Source of the DNA: Ahaetulla prasina
Lineage: Eukaryota > Chordata > Lepidosauria > Squamata > Colubridae
Assembly (NCBI RefSeq): GCF_028640845.1
Contig: NC_080540.1
Coordinates: forward strand, 134,382,420 to 134,446,419
DNA length: 64,000 nucleotides
Direction of reading: 5' to 3'
Part shown: positions 1-42,864 of the stretch, piece by piece
Layout of the letters: every line of letters begins with the position of its first letter
Position numbering within the stretch: the stretch's first letter is position 1
Notes under the pieces: model-generated
Database searches by the model: none
What the model was told of the DNA's origin: nothing
Seen by the model: the letters and a program-made list of their open reading frames with translations, nothing else
Program-made: the position numbers and the translations under genes

Positions 1-25
1 TCTTAGACCTGAAATAGGTTTAAGA

Positions 26-226
26 CAGCGGTGAAATCCGGTCAGATCTATCCGGCTCATGTGAACTGGTAGTGCCGGTGGCGGGAGGCTCTGCCCACCG
101 CTGTGATGTCATTACGCCCCGTTTTTGACCCTCTGCACATGCGCAAAAGGCTCTGTGCATGCGCAGAAGAGACTTGCGCGCTCACACTCCCAAACCAGTA
201 GCGAAGGTAAGTGCATTTCACTGCTG
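26..226. mobile_element. hAT-type MITE with 8-bp target duplication
   Basis: About 200 bp with terminal inverted repeats (left CAGCGGTGAAATCC, right TGCATTTCACTGCTG). It is flanked by identical 8-bp duplications GTTTAAGA at 18-25 and 227-234, the hAT signature. It has no coding capacity. Internally it carries two CATGCGCA/G-like motifs. It lies in a SIRT7 intron. Confidence 0.85.
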
Positions 227-234
227 GTTTAAGA

Positions 235-1147
235 CCATGGTGCTCAAACTTGATCAGGCAACCATATTTACCACTGTCTGTAAACTATTTCCAATCTGGA
301 AGTTAACGAGTTCAAAACAATTGTATTGCCTGCTGCCAATCAGCAGAACAAGTAGTCTTTTTTTGACCTACAACCATTCATTCAGCGACCCTTTGAGGTT
401 AGGATGGCACTGAACAGATTGTGGTTATTCACAATTACAACTGGTTGACAAGCACCCTTTGATCACATAATCACCATTTGCGATCTTCCCTGCTGATTTC
501 CCCCAGAAAATCAATGGGGGTTGCATTTATTTGAAATTCAAAGTTGCAAGTCATTGAGGTAAATCTTCCTCACTGGGGAATCCTTCCCTGCCCCTCTGCA
601 CTTATGTAGCCCCCTCACATATCCTCAACTCACACAGGTCCTTTTATGCACCCCTTTTTGCACTGTCCCTGATTCTCCCTCACATCCTTGTGCACCTTCC
701 TGTGCTGTGTCTCTCGCACACCCTCCCCTGCATGCCCGTGCCCCCTTGTTCCTCCCCATCTGGGAGAAACCACTTACCTGCCTGTGAGCCTGGCACTTGC
801 AAGTTCCTGCTGGCTTCCCCATTGACTTTGGTCATGAAAAGGTGGCAGGAAGCTGTCTTGCTTAATGTCCACGAGATTCAGTTAATGATGACAACCAGGA
901 CTGCAGAGACTGCTGTCACTAAGAGATGTGGTCACAGTTTACAACTCTACTGTTTAGCAGTGAAAATTTCAGTTCTAATTGCTGTAATAAGTCAAGGACT
1001 ACTGTAGTGAGAAAAAGAAGATAAAGTCTTTTGTACATTATAAGGATTTTGTTATTGTATTTTGAATATGATTGAGCAAAGACAGAGGAAAACATCTTCT
1101 CTTACTTCTCTTATTTCCATTTTCACCCCATTTTCTTTTCTTTTTAG
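235..1147. other. SIRT7: SIRT7 intron, no gene recognised
   Basis: Intronic sequence upstream of the first in-window SIRT7 exon. The short open frames here show no family resemblance and no splice logic. A stretch near 780-850 resembles the interior of the TA-flanked MITE family seen elsewhere, but without recognisable ends. Confidence 0.5.
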
Positions 1148-1246
1148 GTGAAGCATGTAGTGTCTCAAAACTGTGATGGGCTTCACTTGCGCAGTGGCCT
1201 CCCTCGAGAAGCCCTGTCTGAGCTGCATGGAAACATGTATATAGAG
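1148..1246 (+). CDS. SIRT7: SIRT7 exon (NAD pocket and catalytic His)
   Basis: 99 nt, phase 0 to 0. Acceptor TTTTTAG ends at 1147 and donor GTGAGT starts at 1247. It encodes [14 protein letters not shown] and ends after ELHGNMYIE; the His of ELHGN is the sirtuin general base. Confidence 0.95.
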
Positions 1247-4200
1247 GTGAGTGCCTGGAGAGAGTGAGATTTGGTGCATTGTCATAGAAGAAAAATGCTA
1301 ATAAATTCTATAATTTCATCCCAAATTAGGTTTGCACATCTTGCACACCTAATCGTGAATATGTACGAATATTTGATGTGACAGAGCGCACAGCCTTGCA
1401 CAGGCACCAGACTGGGAGATTATGCCATAAATGTGGAGTGCAGCTGAGAGATACAATTGTACACTTTGGAGAGAAGGGTATTTTACAGCAACCCTTGAAC
1501 TGGGAGGCAGCAACAGAAGCTGCTGGCAAAGCAGATGTGATCCTTTGCTTGGGATCTAGCTTGAAGGTAAAATTAAAAAAATACCTTCTTTACACATCAG
1601 TGCAAAAGTGTTATGATTTAAGATGTATTCTTTTGTACTTTCTATAGGAAGCTTTTGGAAAAATACTGAAAATTAATGATGAACTAATTGAGATTTTATT
1701 TTGTAGTTTTCAAGATTCAGCTTGCAAAAATAGAAGTTTTTGAAACCACACACAGGTAATCCTCGACTTACAACTACAACTGAGCTCAAAATTTCTGTTG
1801 TTAAGCAAGGCAGTTGTTAAGTGAGTTTTGCCCCATTTTACAACCTCTCTTGCCACAGTTGCTAAGTGAAACACTGCAGTTAACTTATCAGCATGGTTGT
1901 TAAGTGAATCTGGTTTCCCCATTGACTTCGCTTGTCAGAAGGTTGAAAAGGTCATCACATGACTTGAGACACTGAAACTTATAAATTTGAACCAGCTGCC
2001 AAGCATCTGAATTTTGATCATCTGACCATAGAGATGCCACAATGGTTATCTGTGTGAAAATCAATCATAAGTTACTTTTTTTAATGCCGTTGTAACTTTG
2101 AACGGTCGCTAAACGAACTGTTGTAAGTCAAGAATTACCTGACGTTGCCTTCCTATTATCCCTTCAGTATAATCTTGCAGATTCTTTTTAGTATTGCAGC
2201 AATCAAATCATGTGCTAATCTTTTTCTTTTTATCAGTGATCTATATTTCTGTAGATATGCTGAAAGTTAATCAATACAGATTTGGACAGCTGGACTCAGT
2301 AAGAAATAAAGCTCCTAAAATTATATTTGAAAAGGAAAAGATAGTATTTTCCCCTAGAATTAAAAAAAACAGTAATTTAGTACAGGTAGTCCTCCACTTA
2401 CAATGATTCATTTAGTAATTGTTCAAAGTTACAACAGAAAAGTGTAAAAGTGATTTAGGATGATTTTTCACACTTATGATCATTGCAGCATCCCCATGCT
2501 TATGTGATCAAAATTTAGATGCTTGCAACTGACACATATTTATGACAGTTGCAGTGCCCTGGCGTCAACATGATCACCTTTTGCCATCTTCTGGCCAGCG
2601 AAGTGAATGGGAAAGCCAGGTTCACTTAATAGCCATGTTATAACTTAACAACTGCAATAAATCACTTAACAACTGTGGCAAGAAAGATCATTAAATGGGG
2701 CAAAATTTACTTAACAAATGTCAGCCTTAGCAACAGAAATTTTGGGCTCAATTGCGGTCTTAGGTTGAATACTACCTGTAGTTTCCAAGTAAAATAATAT
2801 GCTTTAACTGCTGGTTTGCTATTTATTATTTCCTGGAAATAAAATGTCATGCAACAGGTACTGTTAAAAAGAAAAGGATTCTCAAATTGTTCCCTTGGAA
2901 GTATTTATTGAGAAAGAAGATTTGATTAAACCCTGTAGAAAAGAACAGGTCTGTGTTTTTTTCTTGTATTAGGACAATACTATTCTGAGACCATTTGCTC
3001 CCCTTTTCACTAAGAAAATAGCCAACAGCACCAAGTAAATATGCTCTTCTTGAAACATTTTGAGCAGACTGTACAAGACCGGAAAGGGTTTAAGAATTGC
3101 CTACTCTATAGTTAAAGTAGGTATGGCCTACTTCAATAAATGCCCAGTTGGACACTAATTCATTACTTTTTTCAAAGCTGAAGTGCATGTTTAGAAACTT
3201 TTACACATAAGGTTGCTTTATACGTTACAGACTTTGAGAATATTTTTGTGTTTAAGAACATAAAATCTACACTGAGTCACCCTGAGATAACTTTCCTCCA
3301 ACCCAATACTTTCCCAAGATAACGTTCTCAAGATATGTGAGGACTGTATCTCCAGAATTCTGATATATTAAATATGAATCCAAAGTTCTTCATAAGAATC
3401 TCAACAACTGGCACTTGTCAAGTAGGACCACAAGGTAACTGTGCTCTGCTCCTTCTCTCAGTTTCTTTCTCACCTTTAAACATGATGCACCTTGGTATAT
3501 CATATTTAAAGAGAAGAGTTCCTGATACCTTGGGCAGCATTTTAGTTTTCCATTAACGCAGGCTGTAGTTCTACACATATTTTCCTATCAGTAATCTTTG
3601 TTAAACATCGGATATGTTTTAAAATAAAGTTATATAGACTTACATTGTTAGCTATAGTTGTAATGGTAGGAACTGGAATTAGTAAGAACATTTTTGAGGT
3701 ATTCTGACTTTAAAAGTTTCCTCTTGAATTTTGAGGTAGTAACATTTGGGTTTTAACATAAGATTGTATCTTGGCCATTTGTTCCTGGAATACTGTATCT
3801 ATGCATGTTACTTAGTCTAGAAGTAATTTTTCTTAAAAAAAAAAAAGTTCTGCAGATAAGTTGGTAACCCAGAATTCTGGAATAATAAGTAATAAGCAGA
3901 TGATTGTTCTCATTGCCCCACTTTCCTTTTTACTTTTGGGGAAATTGGCAGATATGCATTGGAGGAAGTCTCCGTATATAAATGACATATCATGGTATCC
4001 TATACCATGATATCTGAAAACTAGAAGGTACATTCACCTTATAGCAGTAACAAATGCTGTGTTGTCCTTTTTCCAACAGGTTTTGAAAAAGTACCCACAT
4101 TTATGGTGCATGAGTAAACCACCCAGACACCGCCCTAAACTCTATATTGTAAATCTCCAGGTGAGTATATTATGAGGTAGAGCATAATATTCAGATGCAT

Positions 4201-5388
4201 GTTTATATTATTTGCTTTTATATATTTTTGATAAGGAACAATATATGCAGAAGGTCATAGACTGTTCCTACTACTATATACCAAGAATAAAGAAATTGTT
4301 CTTGAGCAGAAGGCATGTGTGACCCTTTGGAGGTTGGTCAATTGTTTGCTTAGTTTTGTATTTCCTTAGATTAAGATTTCCATGATAATGACTCTTGACA
4401 TAGTGTGAATAGAATCTGAATGTCATTCAGCTATACTCAGAAATGTATGTCCTAGCTTGGTACCTTCAGACACTTGTTTCCTCTTAAAGGTTAGGTTGGT
4501 TTCTCTATTTCTTTTCAGTCATAATGCAGTGATAGTTGGAATGTGAGCTAATTATGTCTCTTTCTCAGTATTCCAAAAACTTCCCATTGTATTCTGACTT
4601 ACTAAAGAAAAAGTATTTTTTTCCTAACTGACTAACTATTGGAATGTCATTTTTTAATAAGGGCTAAATATGTTTTACCAGCTCTGCCATAAAAAATAAA
4701 ACTTACGTCTGTCTGAATCTGATGAGTAGCAGTGTTATGTCACTCACAGACTGTTGTCTTTGAGGAAACTAATCCAACCTCAATCTATTGTATTTGCAGT
4801 GGACACCAAAAGATGATCTTGCAGTCCTAAAACTTCATGGAAGATGTGATGATGTGATGAAGTTGTTGATGGATGAGTTAGGACTTCCCATTCCTTCCTA
4901 TGATAGGTCAGTGACAACCAAACTTGTTCAGTGTCACTTTTGTTCAGTGTCAGGCTTGGTTAGTGTCATGAGCTGCCAAATGCCCTTGATAATATAACTT
5001 ATTCTGATTTATTTGGAGGCAGAATTTGTCATCCAAAGTTGTAAGGAAGATGGTGTGGTCCAAATCCTGCTGTGGTTGAATATATTTTCAAAATAGTTCA
5101 AAATATAAGCTGCTACTTTGGTTCAAGACACTTATTCACAAGTAGCTGTGTAAATTAACATTAAATATTATCATGTTTGTCTATAGAATGAAAGACCCCA
5201 TCTTTTCTCTGGCTGTTCCTTTACAACCTGCAGAAGAAAGCAGTCATAGCCGAAAACCCGTGGCTCCACCAGCAAGTCTTCATGAAGTACAACTGGGAGA
5301 AGAACAACAGATGCATCCAGATCCTCCCTCTGGTGGCTGGTTTGGCCGAGGCTGTGCAAAAGGCACAAAAAGGAAAAAGAACTCTTGA
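1148..5388 (+). CDS. SIRT7: SIRT7, C-terminal ~241 codons in five exons (partial gene)
   Basis: NAD-dependent protein deacylase of the class IV sirtuins, a nuclear/nucleolar enzyme acting on chromatin and rDNA-linked targets (family knowledge). Seen here: join(1148-1246,1330-1566,4080-4160,4800-4906,5187-5388), all with AG/GT borders and compatible phases, 726 nt ending in TGA. The first exon has the NAD-site motif SQNCDGLH and the catalytic-His motif ELHGN. The second has the two Cys pairs of the zinc site (CTSC and CHKC) and GSSLK. The last has a GGWFGRGC motif followed by a basic KRKK tail, as in the SIRT7 nucleolar C-terminus. The known protein is about 400 residues, so the N-terminal ~160 lie in exons left of position 1. 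A poly(A) signal AATAAA is at 5625-5630. Introns contain hAT and mariner MITEs only. No stop or frameshift interrupts the exons, so the gene looks functional. Confidence 0.95.
1330..1566 (+). CDS. SIRT7: SIRT7 exon (zinc-binding module)
   Basis: 237 nt, phase 0 to 0, separated from the previous exon by an 83-bp intron. It encodes CTSC and CHKC, the four zinc-ligand cysteines, then RDTIVHFGE and LCLGSSLK of the Rossmann core. The donor is GTAAAA at 1567, weaker than the others. Confidence 0.95.
1753..2141 (+). mobile_element. Mariner-type MITE (CAGGTAGTCC family), copy A
   Basis: About 390 bp starting CAGGTAATCCTCGACTTAC and ending in the inverted counterpart AATTACCTG. The family is rich in GTTGTTAAGTGA-like phrases and has no ORF. 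The flanks are mutated, so TA is not visible on both sides. It lies in the SIRT7 intron. Confidence 0.75.
2383..2778 (-). mobile_element. Mariner-type MITE (CAGGTAGTCC family), copy B
   Basis: Same family as copy A in the opposite orientation. Ends CAGGTAGTCC and ACTACCTG are flanked by TA on both sides (2381-2382 and 2779-2780), as expected for Tc1/mariner insertion. Confidence 0.8.
2781..4079. other. SIRT7: SIRT7 intron, nothing recognised
   Basis: AT-rich intron sequence. I see no repeat ends, RNA gene or coding similarity. Confidence 0.5.
4080..4160 (+). CDS. SIRT7: SIRT7 exon
   Basis: 81 nt, phase 0 to 0. Acceptor CAACAG ends at 4079 and donor GTGAGT starts at 4161. It encodes VLKKYP, then [15 protein letters not shown], the end of the catalytic core. 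Confidence 0.94.
4800..4906 (+). CDS. SIRT7: SIRT7 exon
   Basis: 107 nt, leaving two bases of an Arg codon. Acceptor TTGCAG ends at 4799 and donor GTCAGT starts at 4907. It encodes WTPKDD, then [19 protein letters not shown], the last helix of the sirtuin core. Confidence 0.94.
5187..5388 (+). CDS. SIRT7: SIRT7 terminal coding exon
   Basis: 202 nt including TGA at 5386-5388. One base completes the split Arg codon, then DPIFSL follows. The C-terminal tail carries [12 protein letters not shown] and a KRKK-type basic cluster, the known nucleolar-targeting tail of SIRT7. Confidence 0.94.
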
Positions 5389-5650
5389 TAACAGATTTAA
5401 AAAAAAAGATTTTAAGGACCAACAATAGTTGCTAAAATCAGGGCAAGAAATGACATCTGCACTAGAGTTCATCAGGATTGCTGGGCTAACTGGAAAAAAA
5501 CACGGCTGCTATTTTCATAGAGATTTTTTATAATTAGCTGACAAGGACCAAAGCTCAGCTTGGGTTTCTGCCATCTAAGGGGAGGTTGGCTTTTAATACT
5601 CAGGGCTGCCAATTAACAATTATTAATAAAATTATTATAAATGGCTGCTG
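5389..5650 (+). other. SIRT7: SIRT7 3' UTR with poly(A) signal
   Basis: Non-coding sequence after the SIRT7 stop. AATAAA at 5625-5630 is followed within 20-30 bp by A/T-rich and then TG-rich sequence. The exact cleavage site is inferred, near 5650. Confidence 0.7.
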
Positions 5651-5689
5651 GCAGTTGTTTGAGTATGGCTCTTTTGGTTTTGATGTAGA

Positions 5690-5830
5690 TCACGTGTGTC
5701 AAGCTCAATTACATCTCAGGCCAGATCGTGACATATTGCGACGCTTTTTGCCTTTGTGTAGCTGAGGTGGGCGTGGTCTGCGTGTGACATATCTGGCCCA
5801 TGGGCCACCACTTTGATGCTGTGTAGTTGC
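5690..5830. mobile_element. Degraded hAT-like MITE
   Basis: Starts with GTGTGTCAAGCTC and ends near CACTTTGATGCTG, resembling the GTGTCAAACT...AGTTTGACAC termini of the better copies at 32075 and 48568. The flanks share only TGTAG, so the call is tentative. Confidence 0.4.
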
Positions 5831-5846
5831 TGGTGTAGATGCTGTA

Positions 5847-6232
5847 CAGGTAGTCCTTGAGTTACGACCACAATTGAACCAAAATTTATGTTGCTAAGTA
5901 AAACATTTAAGTGAGTTTTGCGCCACTTTATGAATTTTCATGCCAGAGTTGTTAAGCAAATCATTTCATTTGTTAAATTAGTGACATGGTTGTTAAGTGA
6001 ATCTGGACTCCCCATTGACTTCGCTTGTCAGAAGGTTGTAAAACTTGATCACATGACCCCAGAACACTGCAATTGTTCTAAATAAGAACCAGTAACCAAG
6101 CATCTGAATTTTGATTGTGTAACCATGGGGATGCTGCAAGGATCATAAGTGTGAAAAATGGTCATCAGTCACTCTTTTCAGTGTTGTCATAACTTTGAAC
6201 GATCACTAAATGAACTGTGTGAGGACTATCTA
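5847..6232 (+). mobile_element. Mariner-type MITE (CAGGTAGTCC family), copy C
   Basis: Starts CAGGTAGTCCTTGAG and ends with a diverged GACTATCTA, with TA at 5845-5846 and 6233-6234. It lies in the SIRT7-PCYT2 spacer, roughly 340 bp from the CpG island. Confidence 0.75.
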
Positions 6233-6836
6233 TATTCCAGCACTCATTTAGGTCAGCAATTTCTATATTAAATGAAGCATTTTGAATGCTTAAATGAAGA
6301 ACTCTGTTCCTAGAATAGAAACGGAAATAGCATGTCAGTTGGAAATGTGCCTTTGTAGATCTGCATTCTCTGCTGACTTTTTCACAGTTTAGAATGTCCT
6401 ATGCATATTGGAAAGGAAACTATCACTGAAATACGAATGGTTGCTGGGTATAATAATTGTGCGAAGGTGGTAATTCCACACACACAAAAATTGAAGCATC
6501 TTCAAAAAGCCACATGCAGTAAGTAAGAGTGAAATAGAATTTCCCGTCTTCCAAATAAGTTGCGGCCTAGACGGCAGAAAAATGCGACTATCTCCCTCCC
6601 TCCACAGACCATCCGGCCGACCAGTTCAGCACCCCCTGCGCCCGCCCAGCGCCTCCGTTTCAATCCGAGCGGCTTTTCGAAAGGGGCGGGGCCTCCGGGG
6701 ACGTAGCGAGCGCGGCGGCGCTTTCGGCAGCTCCGGCTCCTCCCTGGTCACGTGGCGGGGAAGGGGGCGGTCCTGGACTAAGTGACAGCGGCGGGGTCGG
6801 GACGCCAACCGTCTGTCCGGCACTCTCTCGTTCGAG

Positions 6837-39316
<32,480 letters not shown>

Positions 39317-40054
39317 CATGGGGAAGAATGCTGCAGAATCCTCTTCTTCTGGACCAGCAAACTTTCCTGGAGAATAGGACACTGCTGAATTAGGCCTGTG
39401 GTCAGTTTTCCTGGCTTAAGTAAATCAGTTGTCCATAGGGAAGAGCCAGGTGGATGCTGCCATCTAGTTAATTGAGAAGCAATGTCTTTCCAATAACCAA
39501 TTTAAATTCTGATGAAAATTAGCAAATTTCTGTGGGTTTTATCTACTGGCATTTTTGACTTATTGGAACTAGGGAATTCTCTCAACTCATCTTCTGAAAT
39601 TTAAACATCTCACAATATCTCTTTAATTTGTGCCTGCCAGAGATAATTTTCAAATATATCAAACCATCCTTTCTGGATTCAGAGTCCTTTGTAAACAGCA
39701 GTGGTTGCTTAATGCCATCAGAGATTGTTCCTTTTCCAGGAAACAAGATGCAGCCAAACTTGCCATTATATTTCCCAGCTAAGCATACCTGGAAAGGAAG
39801 AATTGTAATTGTATACACTGCCTTACATCTGGTGCATTCAGAATCTTTCCATATTGTAATTGTGGAAAGAGTTCAGTGGACTTCTCTAATTTCAGATAGT
39901 GCTCTTCTTACTTTGTGTACAGATAAGCCTGTTAAGGTCCATAGCTAAGCAGGAGAGCTGCAGTACTAATTGCTACCATAGCATAAAAATACAGTGTAAT
40001 CGTTAGAAAACTCACTGTGGCCAAAGTTAATTTTCAGAAGCTCCATATTGACCA

Positions 40055-41290
40055 CAACAATCTGGGTCCTCATTTTACCTACCTTATAAAGGATGGAAGG
40101 CTGAGTCAACCTTGGGCCGGGCTCGAACCTGCAGTAATTGCAGGCTTTGTGTTCTTAATAACAGGCCTTACCAGCCTGAGCTAAACCGGCCCCTATCTTT
40201 GTATTGATCACTGTTTCTTAAAGAGCCATACTGAGGCCACTGTATGACCTAGGACCTTTGTGGATCTGAAGCACCCTTTCCTGCTTTCTGAATACCATAC
40301 ATCTGATTTGTAGAAGAAAATTCTTAGAAACCGCTCAGAGCAGACATAAGAACATCAGAGTTGCCCAGCAATTTGAACAAGTGCAATGAAATTAAATCTT
40401 TATACAATTATGGATCTCTTGGTTGTTGTAGGTTGGAATTTGAAGCTCGGAATCAGAAGAAAGAAGCCAAGGAACTGGCTGTATTGGAGGTCATGAAAAG
40501 AAATGAGGAAGCAGCCCAACAGAAGATAGGTTTAAGGAACCAAGAAAGTTAGCATGGGGAAGAATGCTGCAGAATCCTCTTCTTCTGGACCAGCAAACTT
40601 TCCTGGAGAATAGGACACTGCTGAATTAGGCCTGTGGTCAGTTTTCCTGGCTTAAGTAAATCAGTTGTCCATAGGGAAGAGCCAGGTGGATGCTGCCATC
40701 TAGTTAATTGAGAAGCAATGTCTTTCCAATAACCAATTTAAATTCTGATGAAAATTAGCAAATTTCTGTGGGTTTTATCTACTGGCATTTTTGACTTATT
40801 GGAACTAGGGAATTCTCTCAACTCATCTTCTGAAATTTAAACATCTCACAATATCTCTTTAATTTGTGCCTGCCAGAGATAATTTTCAAATATATCAAAC
40901 CATCCTTTCTGGATTCAGAGTCCTTTGTAAACAGCAGTGGTTGCTAAATGCCATCAGAGATTGTTCCTTTTCCAGGAAACAAGATGCAGCCAAACTTGCC
41001 ACTATATTTCCTAGCTAAGCATACCTGGAAAGAAAGAATTGTAATTGTATACACTGCCTTACATCTGGTGCATTCAGAATCTTTCCATATTGTAATTGTG
41101 GAAAGAGTTCAGTGGACTTCTCTAATTTCAGATAGTGCTCTCCTTACTTTGTGTACAGATAAGCCTGTTAAGGTCCATAGCTAAGCAGGAGAGCTGCAGT
41201 ACTAATTGCTACCATAGCATAAAAATACAGTGTAATCATTAGAAAACTCACTGTGGCCAAAGTTAATTTTCAGAAGCTCCATATTGACCA
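40055..41290 (+). repeat. Tandem duplication, copy 2
   Basis: Second unit at a constant offset of 1236. By eye I find about six substitutions, all in the last third (beyond 40940). The acceptor TTGTAG, the coding part and the TAG stop are preserved. After about 41290 the sequence runs on into the original 3' UTR and its AATAAA. Confidence 0.93.
40432..40552 (+). CDS. PCYT2: PCYT2 terminal exon, duplicated copy 2
   Basis: Same sequence as 39196-39316 by eye, with an intact acceptor and stop. Either copy could serve as the last exon and both give the same protein end. If copy 1 is used, this copy becomes 3' UTR. It is possibly a second, silent terminal exon. Confidence 0.8.
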
Positions 41291-41506
41291 CAAATTACAT
41301 CCTGGAAAAGCATATTGTCCCTTGTTTATAAATGCTTTGCACTGTACTGCTAACTTTGGATGCTTTGGTGATGAAGCTTACTGCCTAAAGTTTCTTTCTC
41401 ACACATGATGGGGAACACAGGAGGGCCACATATGAGGATGGGCTTCATTCTCACCCGAACAGGCTCTTTTCAATCTTGATCTTGTATATTTTCAGCCATG
41501 GATATT

Positions 41507-41512
41507 AATAAA
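41507..41512 (+). terminator. PCYT2: PCYT2 poly(A) signal
   Basis: AATAAA in GGATATTAATAAAATC, the first canonical signal I see after either terminal exon. I found no AATAAA within copy 1 of the duplicated 3' UTR, so the transcript probably runs through both copies. Confidence 0.7.
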
Positions 41513-41534
41513 ATCTTAATAACTAGCATTTATA

Positions 41535-42648
41535 GTTGAAGTCTTAAATTAAGGCTAAAAGGACTGAAAGAAAAACAGTTAAAACCAAAGGTTTATGTAC
41601 TAACCAAGTCAGTGCTTTCTTTCATTTGCAGTGTAAAATGCTTCTGTATAGTGATTAGAAAATACATGATCGTTTATCCCCATACTACCTTTACATACAT
41701 TCTCTAGACCACTAGATGACCCCTTCATACAATGTTAGCTGTTAACTGACACATTAAAATATATATGTCAAAGTACAGAATATTTAGCATATAAAGCGAA
41801 GACAGGAGTTTCCAAGGGCAACCTTTTATTATATTAATAATAATTATTCAAAAATAGTTAGAATTTGTTCTACTGTGGGAAAGGCACGAGATAAACTGTA
41901 TATCTGCAGTTGCTGTGAACTACATGGAATGAGGTATCAAACTTATCCCCAAAACATTTTTTCTTTTACTGACATGTAGCTTGAGGGACTACATTTGTTC
42001 ACAGCAGGAACATAGACATGTAATTCCTTCTTAACTATTTCTCCATTCCCTTACATTTGAGGGGAAACTCAAATGTAAAATCTTTTGATTGGGCAAGTTC
42101 TGCAATTATCCTTGAGTTTATTTGCAGGTTTGCCAAGATAACCTCTAACTGCTATGAAAACATCTTTAATTAAAGATCTTATTTTTCTTGTGCTGGGCAC
42201 TATGTATCAATAGAATTTCGTAGCTGACATTTTGAAGGAGAGATGATGCTGAACTTCCTATACTAAATTATCCCAAAAATCTAGAGCTCCAGTAAAAGCA
42301 ATAAAAAAAGGAATAAAATGAGAATATGTTCGTATTCTTTTTTATGCATAGGAACGTATAGAGGCAAATAATTAGTATACTTTAAATAGAAATACATTTC
42401 CCTTTAGTAAGAAAAAAAATTGACACGAGATTTTGGAGCTTGTTTAGTCTGTTCTCCAGATACTATTGATAGATAACTTCAAAATTCCTGTTCTTTTGAT
42501 TCTTTATTGTGTTGGCTAGCAGCTCTTCAGTTTGACGTGCTTTTAAATGGATTTTTTCCTCTTGCTATCCATCTGTACAAAAGAATTGACCCAGTCCAGG
42601 TTCCTGTTCTTCTTTCCTGGACCAATATCCCACCCATTGGCTGCTTTG
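41535..42648. other. Sequence downstream of PCYT2, nothing recognised
   Basis: AT-rich intergenic sequence. No open frame with family features and no repeat ends seen. Confidence 0.45.
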
Positions 42649-42656
42649 TTTAGACC

Positions 42657-42856
42657 AGCCATGTCCAACCCGTGGGCCACATGAGGCACTGGATCTGGCA
42701 CATGAGGTAATGGTCCCACAAGATTGTAATTTTTAAAAAAAGGAAAAATTAAGGAAGTTTGTTATTTACATACATTAACTATATTATATATTTTATATAT
42801 GTTCCAAGACAATTCCTCTTTACTCAGTGTGGCCCAGGCATGCCAAAATGCATTTC
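42657..42856. mobile_element. Probable hAT-derived element
   Basis: Bounded by identical octamers TTTAGACC (42649-42656 and 42857-42864). The left end, CATGTCCAACCCGTGGGCC, is typical of hAT elements; the right end is poorly preserved. Confidence 0.6.
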
Positions 42857-42864
42857 TTTAGACC

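Noticed and set aside
40948..41184. Open frames in the duplicated PCYT2 3' UTR (also 39628-39948)
   Set aside because: They follow the stop codon, differ only by the duplication's substitutions and have no family features.
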